Part shown: one piece after another, positions 12,821-23,790 of the stretch
Layout of the letters: every line of letters begins with the position of its first letter
Position numbering within the stretch: the first letter of the stretch is position 1
Origin: Smittia aterrima
Taxonomy: Eukaryota; Arthropoda; Insecta; Diptera; Chironomidae
Assembly (NCBI GenBank): GCA_033063855.1
Contig: CP093829.1
Location: 8,318,243-8,382,242, forward strand
Direction: 5' to 3'
Length of the DNA: 64,000 nucleotides
The notes under the pieces: generated by a model
The model's database searches: none
What the model was told of the DNA's origin: nothing
What the model saw: only the letters and a program-made list of their open reading frames with translations
Made by a program: the position numbers and the translations under genes

Positions 12821-15105
12821 CAGAGGATGTTGGCATTTGTTGGAGCAATTAACTTAATCTTCGTTGACATATCGCGTGAAATTGACTTTATGACTTTGTT
12901 GAAGTTTCCTTGTTGACCAGAAACTAAGAGGAAAATAATTTTTTGGGTATCAATTGTGTTGGGGGGACTTTGAGACAAAGTAGAAGAAGCAAAAAAAAAT
13001 TAAGAAAACAGTAAAACCACTTAGTTATTGTATACATTAGTCTTACTGTGAGAAATGTTGTATTTTTCTATCATTTTGTAGTGTAAATATTTCGTTTTCT
13101 TGAGTGAAGAAACGTTGGATTAAATTTTGGGGTTAGTTATATTTTTAATCTAACCCGATGAGAAAATTTTTAATCTCAGCAGCTCGTTCAAATCATTTTT
13201 TTTGCTGATGTGTGCTGAGAATCATGCAGGAACAATTAGAAAGTCCTTAATACAGCAAAAAGCAATTCGTTAATTCCATTAATTTGTTAAAACATTAATT
13301 TTAGTCTTAGTTGATTGGCATTAGTGAGAAAACGCACTCTAATCGAACCGTTTCGAGAGCAAAAGAATCATTTCGCATGATAATCGGTTTGAATTTGTGT
13401 AAAGAGTTAACATTAAAAATGGATTTGTGCAACTTGATACACCGCTTGAGAGGTTTCTTATTCAATTGCATTCTCAGAAAGCTTTAGAAACAAATGAAAC
13501 ATTTCTCGAGCGGGAATCTAAAGAAATTCTTCGTCTTTCCGTTGTGCATCAAATAATCACAAAATTTTTGCCTCGGCAAGCCCAAAAGATACTGAAATCA
13601 TGTTTTTTCTTAATTGTGATAAAATGAACATGAATTGCACGTCGGAAAACTTTCCTAATTGGAGATTTCTTTAGCTGAATTTCAAAATCTTTTTAACATT
13701 AAATTTGCGCCTTAACAATTCGATATTAAAAGGAAGAAGAAGAAAACTAATTAAACGAGATAAACTGTCTGAAAATAGAATGATGAGGGAGAGTGGAAAC
13801 AATGCTATGATAACAGATAATGAGAAAATATTTTTATAGAAAAGTGAGCTGATGATTAAGCTTTTGTTTAAATATTCTTCGTCCCATTTTTTTTTAATTC
13901 TAAGAGAGAAAAACTTTTTTTTTGTAACGCAAAGTTTGTTTTTAAGTTTAGTTTAAGAATATTTGATTAGTTATTCAGCTTCCGGTTGTAATTCATTTAA
14001 GAGATCTTTCCAACTTTCTTTCTTCCTCCAATCTCCAAAAACTTTACGCATAACATAAAAATCGACCTATGATTTGACTAATCGATGACACTTCTCATCT
14101 TCTAAAGAATGAATATATTTAAATGAAGAAAAATGTCTGCCTTATATCTACTTTGTAAATAGATCAACCATTGAATGGAAACATGTTCTACCAACTTCAT
14201 TTTCCCTCTCCGATGAATCAAAAATCCAATCATGAAGAGAATTCTATAAAAATTGTTTAGATAACAAAAATAGTTTCATGCCAAAAAAAAGAAGAATATT
14301 GAGCCTAATAAAGTGAGGGAAGAAAACTTCATCAGCACATTGAATAGTCAGCCATAAAGAGAAATTTATCCTTGTTTTAAAACATTGAAGCTTCCTTCAA
14401 CAAACATTGCGTGAGTGTTATGATGAGTGTCACTGAATATTTCCTTGAAATTGAAATGAAACTTCACATGAAGAGTTTTTGAGAAGACACTTATTGGTTG
14501 ATTAAAGTATTTACGACGCAACAACTCACGCGAGAAGAAACTTAACTTGAAGAAGAAAACCACATTTGTAAAAGAAAACACAGAAAAATAAAGAAATATA
14601 AAAATTAACGAAATTTACTTTGATTTGATTTTCATTCCAGAATTCATTCCAAGTCGATCGAAGAGTTTGTTTTATCACTAACTGGTTTGCTCCTAGGGCA
14701 TCGCTCTCCGATTTTTGTTAAAAGAACTCAGAGCGAAGATGAGTTTATTAATGAGAAATCAAGAAATACTTTTTAGTAGCTGTCGATCTTCGGTCGATGG
14801 TGCAACTAATTCAAGTTTAAATAAAAATTTGTTGTGACTTTGAAAAATTATTTTTAACAAGCAAATCAAGTGAGTAAATATTTACTTATCTCGAATATTT
14901 CGTAAACTTTCCCGAACTTATGCAAACTTCAATCAGCGGATTTTCCTAGAACCTTATCGAGCCATTCTGGCGTTATCAGTTTATTATTTTAATGAAGTCA
15001 CGAGCGAGATGTGTCAGGAGAATAATTTTATTTGAATAATTTTGTTCGCTTGATTTAACAAAAAGTTTCTTCTTCAACTTTTTCGGTTTTTCCTGCAGCT
15101 GACGA
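12821..15105. other. 3' UTR and intergenic region between SLC66A2 and CLIP gene
   Basis: AT-rich sequence with homopolymer runs and no convincing coding exon. The left part is probably the 3' UTR of the SLC66A2-like transcript. CAG acceptors near 14640 and 15097-15099 (TTCCTGCAG just before the CLIP gene's ATG) suggest a spliced 5' UTR for the downstream gene. A short open frame at 13427-13627 has no protein-like features. Confidence 0.5.
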
Positions 15106-16772
15106 TGTTTCAATTATTATCTCATGTGGCACTCGTTGCTCTCATGTTAAGCTTTGCCAGTGGAGGAGACATCGACGCGGCAATTGAAAATGTCTTCGGA
15201 AGCCAGAATCGCAACGATGGAGAAGAAAAAGTGAGCGAAACAAACGAGCAAATCAACAAATTATTAAACTTCTTTTAAACTTTTAGCCGTGCAATGGCGG
15301 AGCAGGCGTTTGTGTTCCCTACTATTTGTGTTTAAATGGAACTATCAACACCGACGGATCTGACCTCCTTGACATCCGATTCAATGCAGAAGAAGAATGT
15401 GCTGACTACTTCGAACAATGTTGTTCGACAGGAGAAGTTTTGGAGAAACCAGTCACACCCAAACCAAGACCACCTACGGTGATAGAATGCGGTCTAAATC
15501 CAGGAACAAATCTACCAACAAATCCAGGAGGAACCAATCCAGGAACAGTGAATCCCACAAATCCACCAACAAATCACATTCCAGGGACAGTGAATCCACC
15601 AAATAATGGACAAACTGGATCAATTGATGGACTACCTCCAGGTCCTAAACTTGATTCCGTCTGCGGTTATAGAAATAAAGAAGGAGTTGGATTCAGAATC
15701 ACAGGAAATACTGAAGGCGAGTCTGAGTATGGAGAGTTCCCTTGGATGATGGCAATTTTGAAAACAGAAATCGCTGCTGAAACTGTTCTGAACATTTATC
15801 AAGTAAGATTGCGATTTGAATGAATTGAATTTATTTTGAAAAACTTTATTTTTAGTGCGGAGGCTCGTTGATTCATCCTTCAGTTGTTCTCACAGGTAAA
15901 TTCATCATCATCTTCATTCTTTAATTTCTCACTCAACAAAATTATTCCTTAGCCGCTCATTGTGTTCAAGGAAAGGATCCCTCAACGTTAAAGGTTCGTG
16001 CTGGAGAATGGGACACGCAAACAACGAACGAGATTTTCGCTTACAGCGATCACGAAGTTCAAGACGTCTCAATTTACAAAGATTTCGTCAAAGCCACGCT
16101 TCACAACGACATTGCTCTTCTGTTCTTGAAAACTCCAGTGAAATACGATCAACACATTGCAGCGATTTGTTTGCCGCCTCAAGATGCAAAGTTTGATCAC
16201 AGTCGATGCTGTAAGTCTCAAATTCAAATAAAAATATTTTTTATTACCTTTAACTTTAACTAAACAGTCGCGAGCGGATGGGGCAAAGACCAGTTCGGCA
16301 AAGAAGGAAAATATCAGGTTATTCTCAAAAAGATTGAGTTGCCAGTTGTTCCGTTCCTTCAATGCCAAGAGAAACTTCGAACGACACGTTTGGGTAAACG
16401 TTATATCTTGAACAACAGTTTCGTTTGCGCCGGAGGTGAACCTGGCAAAGGTAGGCTCGAGAGATCTTTAAACTTTACAACTTTGTTGATGTTTTCTCTT
16501 GTTTTTAGACACTTGCAAAGGCGACGGAGGTTCTCCATTGGTTTGCCCAGTCCCTGGAAAGCCAGGTCATTACTATCAAACCGGAATCACAGCTTGGGGA
16601 ATCGGTAAGATTACAGTTACAGTTGATGACGAAAACATTCTGATTATCACATTCAACAGGTTGTGGAGAAGCCGGAGTCCCGGGAGTTTACGTTGACGTT
16701 GCTAAATTCAGAAACTGGATTGACCAGCAACTTGCCGGACGAGGTCTCCTGTCGCAAAGTTACACTATCTAA
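15106..16772 (+). CDS. CLIP-domain serine protease homologue, catalytically dead (CLIPA-like)
   Basis: Seven exons: 15106-15230, 15287-15802, 15856-15895, 15953-16210, 16268-16450, 16509-16604, 16660-16772. A hydrophobic signal peptide (LSHVALVALMLSFASG) is followed by a six-cysteine CLIP domain ending in EQCC, a Pro/Thr/Asn/Gly-rich linker (NPGTNLPTNPGG and similar), and a chymotrypsin-fold domain beginning near GEFPWMMAIL. His (TAAHC) and Asp (NDIALL) of the triad are present, but the serine motif reads KGDGGSPLVC, with Gly in place of the catalytic Ser. Such secreted homologues act as cofactors in insect melanisation and clotting cascades (family knowledge). The exact start is uncertain by about one base: the signal-peptide frame needs careful reading around 15105-15120. 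Confidence 0.85.
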
Positions 16773-16806
16773 AAAGTGACGAAGACGTTTGCTGATTTCT
16801 TAGACA

Positions 16807-16812
16807 AATAAA
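16807..16812 (+). terminator. Poly(A) signal of the CLIP-domain gene
   Basis: AATAAA lies 35 bases after the TAA at 16770-16772, the expected place for a polyadenylation signal of this gene. Confidence 0.6.
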
Positions 16813-18433
16813 AATTCAGTTAATGTTTGAACATTTTGTTTTATTAACAAACTTCTTTAAGTGATTTCTCAAGAAAATCCATCAAAAAAAGATGAAATCA
16901 TTTATTTTCGTATCAAATTTCACAGCTCAGATTAATGTTTCAGTCTTTTGTGATTAATTACAGTCATAGCTTGAATTCTAATTAATTGTTAGACAAGTTA
17001 ATTAATCAAAAGTATATCAAACTGGTTATCCTAACAAGCAATTAGTTTAAATCATTAGCGAAACGTTTCTCTTGTTTCTTGGCAGCAAACTGCATGAGAA
17101 TGGCTTCGATCGTATAAGCGGAAGCCCAACCTAAGCAAAGAAATAAAAATTTAATCTCGTCGTCAAAACAGTTTTAAGTTCAAATTGAAGTTCTCTACCT
17201 CGCGGTGTTAAGAGCTCCATACAAATGGCGCCGCCTTCCATCACAAAACCTTTCTCGATTCTTGGTTCGACGACTCTCATGAACGGCGGAGCGAAGGGAA
17301 AGTTGTCGGGGAAAATCAGATGAAGCAAAATGCTGGGTACGTTGAGTTCAACCATGTCCTGGGCTAGAGGCGACTCGGGATCGAGATGAAAGAGTCGCAC
17401 ATGCCATTCGAATAAATTATCGTTAATTAGCTCGGCCTGAGAAGTGAACGATGTCGAGTTGAGTTGATTGGTGAAGCGCAAACAGAATAATTTGTGTGAA
17501 AATGAGAGAAAATTTAATTTTTATGCAAATTACCGAAAAGATTTTCTCGCTGCGATCATTCTGAGATTTCTGAAGCTCCCTGAACTCTTTCATTAACCGC
17601 TTGGCTCGGATTGTTGTGTCGATTTTCGGGACAATGGGAAGCTTTGACTTGCTGCTATTGCTCGATGCAATTGTGCTACTGAAACGAGAGGAATAAATGA
17701 TAAATTAAACACGAGCGATGACCACGAAGCGATTAAAACTGATAAACGGTAATTACGCAACTCTTTGGGCTCGTAATTTCATTGAAATTAATGATTATTG
17801 CTCTCCATTCACAAATTAACGATTCGAAGTGAATGAAAATGAGTTTTTTATCCAACGAAGTCGTTGCAAAGAATTTCCGTTTCAGGAAAAAAAGTAATTT
17901 GAGCTCGTCTCGTTCTCATTTGCAACAGTCTGCGCATAATTTTAATTTCATCTTCGTCCTTTTGTTTCTCTCAACGAGAAACATTTTTAATGAAAGCTTC
18001 TCGTGCTTGTGGAATCATTTGTGTCATGTCAATTAAAGCTGCGACGTTGAAACAAATTTTCCTGTCATCACTCGTGTCTCGTGTTGCAGCCTTCGAGCAT
18101 CACAAAGTCGACGAGCTCAAATATCAACGAAGCTGCTTTATTGAAAAGTTAAAGTGAAGTTGAAGAAACTTTCATTTTGACGCTTTCAAAGTCTTTTCAA
18201 AGTCAAATTGCGTTCTCTTTGTGAAGTGAAATTTAAATGACGACAATGAGCAGCAAAGCTTTGGTCTCTGTGGCCGAATTTCATTTCAATTGTTGCCATC
18301 TGTTTAATGCGGCAAATAGAGTTTCATGTAAAATGTTTTCAATGCTCATGGCGCTCATTAAACTGTGAGAATGGAAATGGTTTTACTGCAATCGACCGAA
18401 ACTTTACGAAAGGATGTGAATGATTCTATTCTC

Positions 18434-18595
18434 TGTTGTGTCAAGATAAAATAGCGATTCTGCCAAGCTTCTAATGTGCCTGTGATAGCTCAGTGGTAAG
18501 AGCAACGGACCGGTAATCCGGAGGTAGCGGGTTCGATTCCCGTTCACACTCACACATTTTATAGATTTGGATTATCGCTATTCGCGGACATGTTA
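18434..18595 (+). mobile_element. 162-base insertion carrying a tRNA-like unit
   Basis: The inverted arms align directly across this segment, which is missing from the right arm (junction near 28923). It sits two bases inside the intron at the exon 1 donor of the left UBE2QL1-like copy. It carries a tRNA-like unit flanked by a short inverted repeat (AATAGCGA near 18451 and TCGCTATT near 18574). No clear target-site duplication or poly(A) tail was seen, so SINE, tRNA retrocopy or another origin remains open. Confidence 0.65.
18479..18551 (+). tRNA. tRNA-like sequence, anticodon GGT (pseudogene or SINE head)
   Basis: Box A (TAGCTCAGTGGT), box B (GGTTCGATTCC) and a TTTT terminator at 18557-18560 form an apparently intact internal Pol III promoter. 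The D-stem GCTC/GAGC, the anticodon stem ACGGA/TCCGG (one mismatch) and the T-stem GCGGG/CCCGT can fold. The acceptor CCTGTGA/TCACACT has only five pairs. The anticodon loop CCGGTAA gives GGT (Thr) but has C instead of U at position 33, and animals normally decode Thr ACC with an inosine-modified AGT tRNA. It therefore looks tRNA-derived rather than like a working tRNA gene. Confidence 0.55.
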
Positions 18596-21589
18596 ACCAT
18601 TTAACGCGACGAGACGGACTTCCAGTTCCGTTTTTGCTGCTGCCGTTGTTCGTGCTGCTTCCTTCCTGTTCGTTCTTGTTGATCTCCGCTACCGCCACTT
18701 TATCCTTCGACGAGCTTTTGAAATTTTTTCTAAACACAGCTTTCATCATCATCAACAAACAATTTCTCTTTCGCTCTGACTTTGATTCGAGAACAATCTC
18801 ATCTAACTATAATCGAGTTTTGCCAACGTCTCATTCACTTTAACGTAATCAACTCTTTGCTCTCGTCACAGGACGATCATTTCACTTTTGGTTTCCACTC
18901 AACTCTCAACTTAATTTTAATTAAAACTTCTCAACTCTGCTTCCATAAACTTTTCCTTTTCCTTGGTTTCTCCTCTTTCTTCTTCTTTTTGTGTTTATCC
19001 GGAACTCAATTTTGTTAATTCTGTTGATTAATAAAGAAAAAACTTTTTATCATTCGAATCGAAAAAAAGTTTTTTTTTCTCCTTTTCGTCGTCAATAGTT
19101 TATTTGCTTAACAGTTTCGGGCAATTTTTTTTATGTCGAGTGCAATTAAATATCGAAATATTCATTTGCCGATGACAATCAAAATGCAAAAAGTCAATCG
19201 GAAATTCTCTGTTTGATAAACCAACGAGTTCGTTAATAATTCGCAGATGAATTATTTTATTTAAATCAACTCACACGCAACGAAATTAAATTTATTTATT
19301 GATAAGGAAAAGCAAACATCGAGATCGATCACTTTCATTGAACTTTCGAGATACTTTGAGCTCTCACAATCCACAAACTCAGACTGACAAAGAGACGATG
19401 CAATTGGAGAATTTAATTGAAGGAAAAGAAACATCTGATCGATTTCGATTCCAACTTGAAACTGGAGTTCATGTCATCGCCGTCGTTGTTTATTTCTCTT
19501 ATCACTGAAATGTTTTCATTGGAAACAGCGCGAGCAGCATTGAACAACGTCGACGAAGCATCGAAGGCGAACACGGCTTCTATCGTAAATTTTCATTTCT
19601 CTCCCCATCGACCGACATAAAACGTATCATCGAAGCTCCCTCGTTACGATTGTAAAGCACGTTCCGAGCCATTCATCTATGCTTTGCAGATGTGCCACAA
19701 ACACTTCATGTCAATATTTTACAAGGAAAACTTATCAATTGCTTCGACGAACGAACGTGTCTACTCCTAAATTCCACTTGTTCCCATTGAGCCATCGGAA
19801 AATATCGATTTCAATTGAATTTTATAAAGAGAAAAAATGAGAATTTTCAAAAATAGAAAAGCGTTTAACTGACTGAAGAAAATCGATGGCATTTCATGCA
19901 TGAACGCTCACACATGCCGAGTCTGAGTGTTAGGAGAGAAGAACAACATGTTTGGCACTCAGTTTCCCCTTTTTCTTTTGTTATAAGTTGCCAGCTCGAA
20001 TGAGCAACTCGCTAAAACAACTTTGCTCCGATCACGTTTCGCTTCCATAGAAACCAAAGGAACTTGTCGACATAGAAAGAGCTCACAGGTCAAGAGAGTC
20101 TTGAAAATATTGTCAAATGATATCTGAGTCGTTGGAACCTTCGCGTCAATGTCAAATGTCGCTCACGCTACAAAAAGACTTTCCCTCCTCTGTTTGCCTT
20201 TCTACTTTCTCCCCTTCGACGTTGATCCAATGGCAATAAAACATTGTAATTGAATTCCCCAGACTTCGCTGACTCATAATTGAATCAAATTATTTCTTCT
20301 CGTCTTCAGAAAAGCCTTCAGTTTGATAAACGTTATTGAGAAGAGTTTTGTGCTGACTGCAAGAAAATTTAAAACTTAAAGCGTTCGCATTGATTTCGTG
20401 TTGAATTTTTGCTCTCGATTCGCAACTTTGTTTCCATTTCGATTTGTCGTCCTCGTTTCGAGAAAGTTCAATCGAATGAAAAATTATTGCTCAATTGAAC
20501 ATTCGGAATTTAATGATTTAATCGGATTTGTCACAAAGCTTTTTAGACCGATAAGCAATTGAAAGCTCAACCGAGAGAGAGAAAGCTCAGTCAGAGAAAG
20601 AATCGCCACCGCAACTTCATTAGTTTTGCGAGAAAAGTTTCATCAATTTTCGTTTCCGTCTCGAAATGATTTCTCTGAGGAAAAGTTTTTCAATCACGTT
20701 CAATTCCATTGAGATTTTTAAATCTCATTCATTGTGTTCATCAAACGCGACAGGATAATGCGATGAGATCTTTGTTTGAGATTGGAAAATCGTAATCGAG
20801 TTGTCGAAAGTTTTCCCAAAAAACTCGCTTAATTGATGTGCACGTGACTCCTCTGACGTTTCTGGCAGGCTCGTGCGAATCCATCACGAGAACTTGAAGT
20901 CGAGCCAAAAAAAGCGTCGGCATCGATTTTACATCCGAGAATTGTTACAATCAAAAGTTCAAAGTGCAATGCTGAGTTTGCTTGAACATGTTCTCGATTC
21001 AACAGAAGTTTCTGACGTTAAACCGCGAGACCTGAGATTCAAGTTAATCCTGAGATACAACAGAAGATATTTTTCAATTTCCCTTGATCCGAATTTCCTT
21101 TCCTGACGCTTCCGTTACATAACAAATCGGATTAAATCCGATCGAAATGAAGCGACGAGGATGAAAAATGTTTTATGGAAATTGCCCAAACTGTAAACAA
21201 AAACGCAAATTTATTCCTTTCGATGTTTGCTCGAGCGACTTTCTTTCTTTCTGTTTACACTTCGTCCTTTCGCTTTTCTCTTATCACTCTTGACACACTC
21301 ACTGCGCAAATTCTTTCGTTTGGTGCTTGGATGTCCAACAAAAAACTTTTTCAATTAAATCTGAGAGATTTTTTCTTTTTCTGGTTGATTCACTGAATTT
21401 GTTGGCGGTCAAACGAATGCAGATGTTGACGCCAAGAGCTCTCGATGAAAACTGAATCGAACAATCATGAAAAACATTCGCAAATCCTTATTGGAAGTTC
21501 TCACTTTCCATGAAACATTTCCAGTTTCAAACACAACGAGGCGAACTTGAAAGCTTTTCTCAGCACCACAAAATTCTTATGAATTCTCA

Positions 21590-23790
21590 AGATTTGATAC
21601 AAAATCTTGACTCAAAACAAAATGCATTGAAAAATAAAACTGCTTTGACAGATAATGTTTGTGAAAAGAATCTGAAATGTTTAAAAAATTGCGTCAAGTC
21701 TAAGGTTGACGAGGGGCTTAAATTATAGTAATAATTTAAAAATTATGAGATTTACTTCATTGAAAATTGTTGTAATTTTTTGATCTTATAAAAATTATTG
21801 AACTTATTCTTATAATAATTTTCACTTGCATGCAAGTAGAATGTCTGATTATAATAATTTATGGAAACATTAGATCAGAATAATAATTCAGTGTTATATT
21901 TACTGTAAGACCATTCAATGCCGGTCGGGGGAATTACGTTCCCCTTTCTGTCAATTCCTTTCAATACATTGGCTGTAATTTTCTCAAACTTCCTGTTCAT
22001 TGATTTCAACATTTTAAATATTTCTTCATCGACAATTAAGAGGCCAAGATTTGTTACATTCGGCATTGAATCTAATAAAAATTTAACTTCGACAGCTTTA
22101 AAATAACTATTGAAATCTAGTTGAGTGATTGAGTTTGACATATTATTTGGAACTTCGTTCTGAGGAATATTTTGAAAATACCTGAAGGCGATTTTCTTTA
22201 GATTTGGCATCTTCAAGATCATGTCGAAGGTTTCTCTGTCTACTTTCCCAGCCTTCACCGACAAGCTTTCAAGATGATCGCTTTGTGACTTAAGGAAGTC
22301 TTGAAAGTTGGTGCAAGGCATACTTCTGTTAATTCCTATTGTCAAACTCTTAAGCTTGAAATGAAACTTTTTCCAAGATTCATCTTCGAATATTTGATCT
22401 GTGATCGTTGAAAAAATTGTGAGATTTGTTAGTTTTTCGAAGTTTTGAAGCATTTTTGTTACTATATCTTTGCCAACTGAACAACCACGATAGTCTCGTA
22501 AATAAAGTTCTTCGATTGTAACAGAGTTTAACAAAAATCTGGCCAAAGGGTTGCCAAAGCTTTCTCTGCGTAAAAATTGCATATGAAGTTTTTTCAGCTT
22601 TGGAAATTTTAAAGCTTCGAAAGATTCAATCTCTAAAGATGGATCTTCCAGTGAACGGAAGCCAAACTCTCTGACACAAAGGCTCTCAACTGATGATTCG
22701 ACTGATGAGAGTAATTTCCACAAATCGAATTTTTTTCTAAAATAAACATTTTCGAGTGAAACATTTTTCCATTCGTGAGCTTTACTATAAAAAACATCAA
22801 GTTCTGAATTGGTAACATAGTCGCCGATTTCTCTCCAATTTTCATCTTCTAATTTTCCGTGGTTTCGTTGAACTTCAATGTTTTGATACAGTCTCGAGCT
22901 GTTCTTTAGCAAATTGTAATCTTCAGAACGGTTCGCACGTTTATTATAAGAAAAAACTTTGATTACCATATCTACCAAAGGGGTGAGACTGACGCGTCGA
23001 AATGAATTGTTTCTGGGAAGCCTGGCCAAATCTTCACCATTTACATCAAAATCATGATCAAAAACAATTTTAACTTTCTGCATGAGAACTTTCGACGAAG
23101 CGATGAAGTTGTACCAACTTGGACTGACTTCTGAAGTTTCTAATAATTCTTTTCCGCTTAAATGCTCTAAGATCATCTCAGGAATGCCGAGAAAACGTGA
23201 GAAATATTCCAAGGGATCCATGTTAGTTACCTCAGATGATTTGATGATTTTCTTGTCAAGATTTTCATTCAAAACTTCTGATGCTTCTACTTTTGTTTCA
23301 TCTTCTGCCTTGCTTTCAACGATTGGAACCTCAATGGAAATTTTTCTCTTCAATGACATTTTCTTAGTGGTGATCGATGATGGGCTTCTCTCGATAATCT
23401 TTATCTAAAAATGAAAATAGAATTCAAATGAAAAAACTACTGAAGGAAAAATAATGCGAGCGACTTGTTGTTACCTTTTCGAATGTTGAGAACAAAATGA
23501 GACAAGCTGTGAAAAAGTTTTCATTTTATTTATTCTTTTCACTTGAATTCTTATTAGAAAGCAAATCGAAGATTCGAGAAATGTGGCGAGCATATGAGAA
23601 TCACCGGACAAGAGAGATATTGAAAGGCTTTTTCTAATTTTCTTGAACTAACAGAATAAATAAATGTTTTGATTTCTTAAGCGCTCTAGTCTCCAAATTT
23701 CACTGAAGAACAATTAGATCGTCGAGCAGCATTACCGCAAAATTTACAGCAAACCTCCTGTAAAACGTTGAAATATTTTTTGTTACCAAC
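21590..23790. repeat. F-box gene duplication block, copy 1
   Basis: Sequence from AGATTTGATA near 21591 through the F-box gene and its 5' UTR to about 23790 is diverged but collinear with 34931-37045. It lies in the same orientation in both places. It fills the left half of the spacer between the inverted arms, and its left edge touches the inner edge of the left arm. Confidence 0.75.
21875..23359 (-). CDS. F-box/LRR-like protein, copy 1 (494 aa)
   Basis: A single coding exon. After a charged N-terminus (MSLKRKISIEV), an F-box-like segment at about residues 48-95 contains FLGIPEMILEHLSGKELLE and VSPSWYNFIASSKVLMQKV. The rest has repeating leucine-rich spacing (LKKLHMQFL, LTNLTIFS, LKSLTIG, LESLSVK, LKKIAFRY, VTNLGLL), suggesting an LRR domain that would choose SCF ubiquitin-ligase substrates (family inference). 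The ATG used by the other copy 15 codons upstream is ATC here, so translation should begin at the internal ATG at 23359. A 70-base 5' UTR intron (23405-23474) is conserved in both copies. The C-terminus is longer than in copy 2, ending NTELLF. Confidence 0.8.
   Translation of the reverse strand: MSLKRKISIEVPIVESKAEDETKVEASEVLNENLDKKIIKSSEVTNMDPLEYFSRFLGIPEMILEHLSGKELLETSEVSPSWYNFIASSKVLMQKVKIVFDHDFDVNGEDLARLPRNNSFRRVSLTPLVDMVIKVFSYNKRANRSEDYNLLKNSSRLYQNIEVQRNHGKLEDENWREIGDYVTNSELDVFYSKAHEWKNVSLENVYFRKKFDLWKLLSSVESSVESLCVREFGFRSLEDPSLEIESFEALKFPKLKKLHMQFLRRESFGNPLARFLLNSVTIEELYLRDYRGCSVGKDIVTKMLQNFEKLTNLTIFSTITDQIFEDESWKKFHFKLKSLTIGINRSMPCTNFQDFLKSQSDHLESLSVKAGKVDRETFDMILKMPNLKKIAFRYFQNIPQNEVPNNMSNSITQLDFNSYFKAVEVKFLLDSMPNVTNLGLLIVDEEIFKMLKSMNRKFEKITANVLKGIDRKGNVIPPTGIEWSYSKYNTELLF

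Larger units (their letters stand above)
17042..18752 (-). pseudogene. Truncated, chimeric inverted copy of a UBE2QL1-like E2 gene
   Basis: Exons matching the intact right-arm gene: 18752..18598, 17678..17534, 17436..17199, 17130..17042. The E2 core in exon 3 is identical in sequence to the right copy, including the active-site region GGAICMELLTPRG. Homology stops inside exon 4 at 17081: after QFAA the frame continues KKQEKRFANDLN and stops at 17042-17044, replacing about 48 C-terminal residues of the intact protein. The exon 1 donor, GTGAGA in the intact copy, is GTTAAC here because a 162-base tRNA-like insertion abuts it; unspliced, exon 1 reads 42 further codons to a stop. It could still be transcribed, since the duplicated upstream region came along, but loss of the donor and C-terminus favours a decaying copy. 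Confidence 0.7.
17081..21592. repeat. Left arm of a large inverted duplication
   Basis: This block is the reverse complement of 25928-30276 with only scattered substitutions and small indels. It carries a UBE2QL1-like copy and about 2.8 kb of the sequence upstream of that gene. The outer edge is sharp, inside coding exon 4 (GCAGTTTGCTGCC shared, then divergent). The inner edge lies near 21592, where the F-box duplication block begins. It is about 160 bases longer than its partner because of the insertion at 18434-18595. Apart from the gene copy, the upstream 2.8 kb (18753-21592) shows no convincing coding exon. Confidence 0.9.

Noticed and set aside
17131..17481. The 116-codon E2 open frame as a complete small gene
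   Set aside because: It is one exon plus flanking intron sequence of the four-exon UBE2QL1-like copy; the apparent N- and C-termini are intronic. The same applies to 29875-30225.
18479..18551. A functional tRNA-Thr gene
   Set aside because: GGT anticodon, C at position 33 and a five-pair acceptor stem argue for a tRNA-derived element, so it is listed as tRNA-like only.
20741..21396. Open frames within the duplicated upstream region, repeated in the right arm
   Set aside because: Their presence in both arms reflects the duplication, not selection; they carry no recognisable domain.
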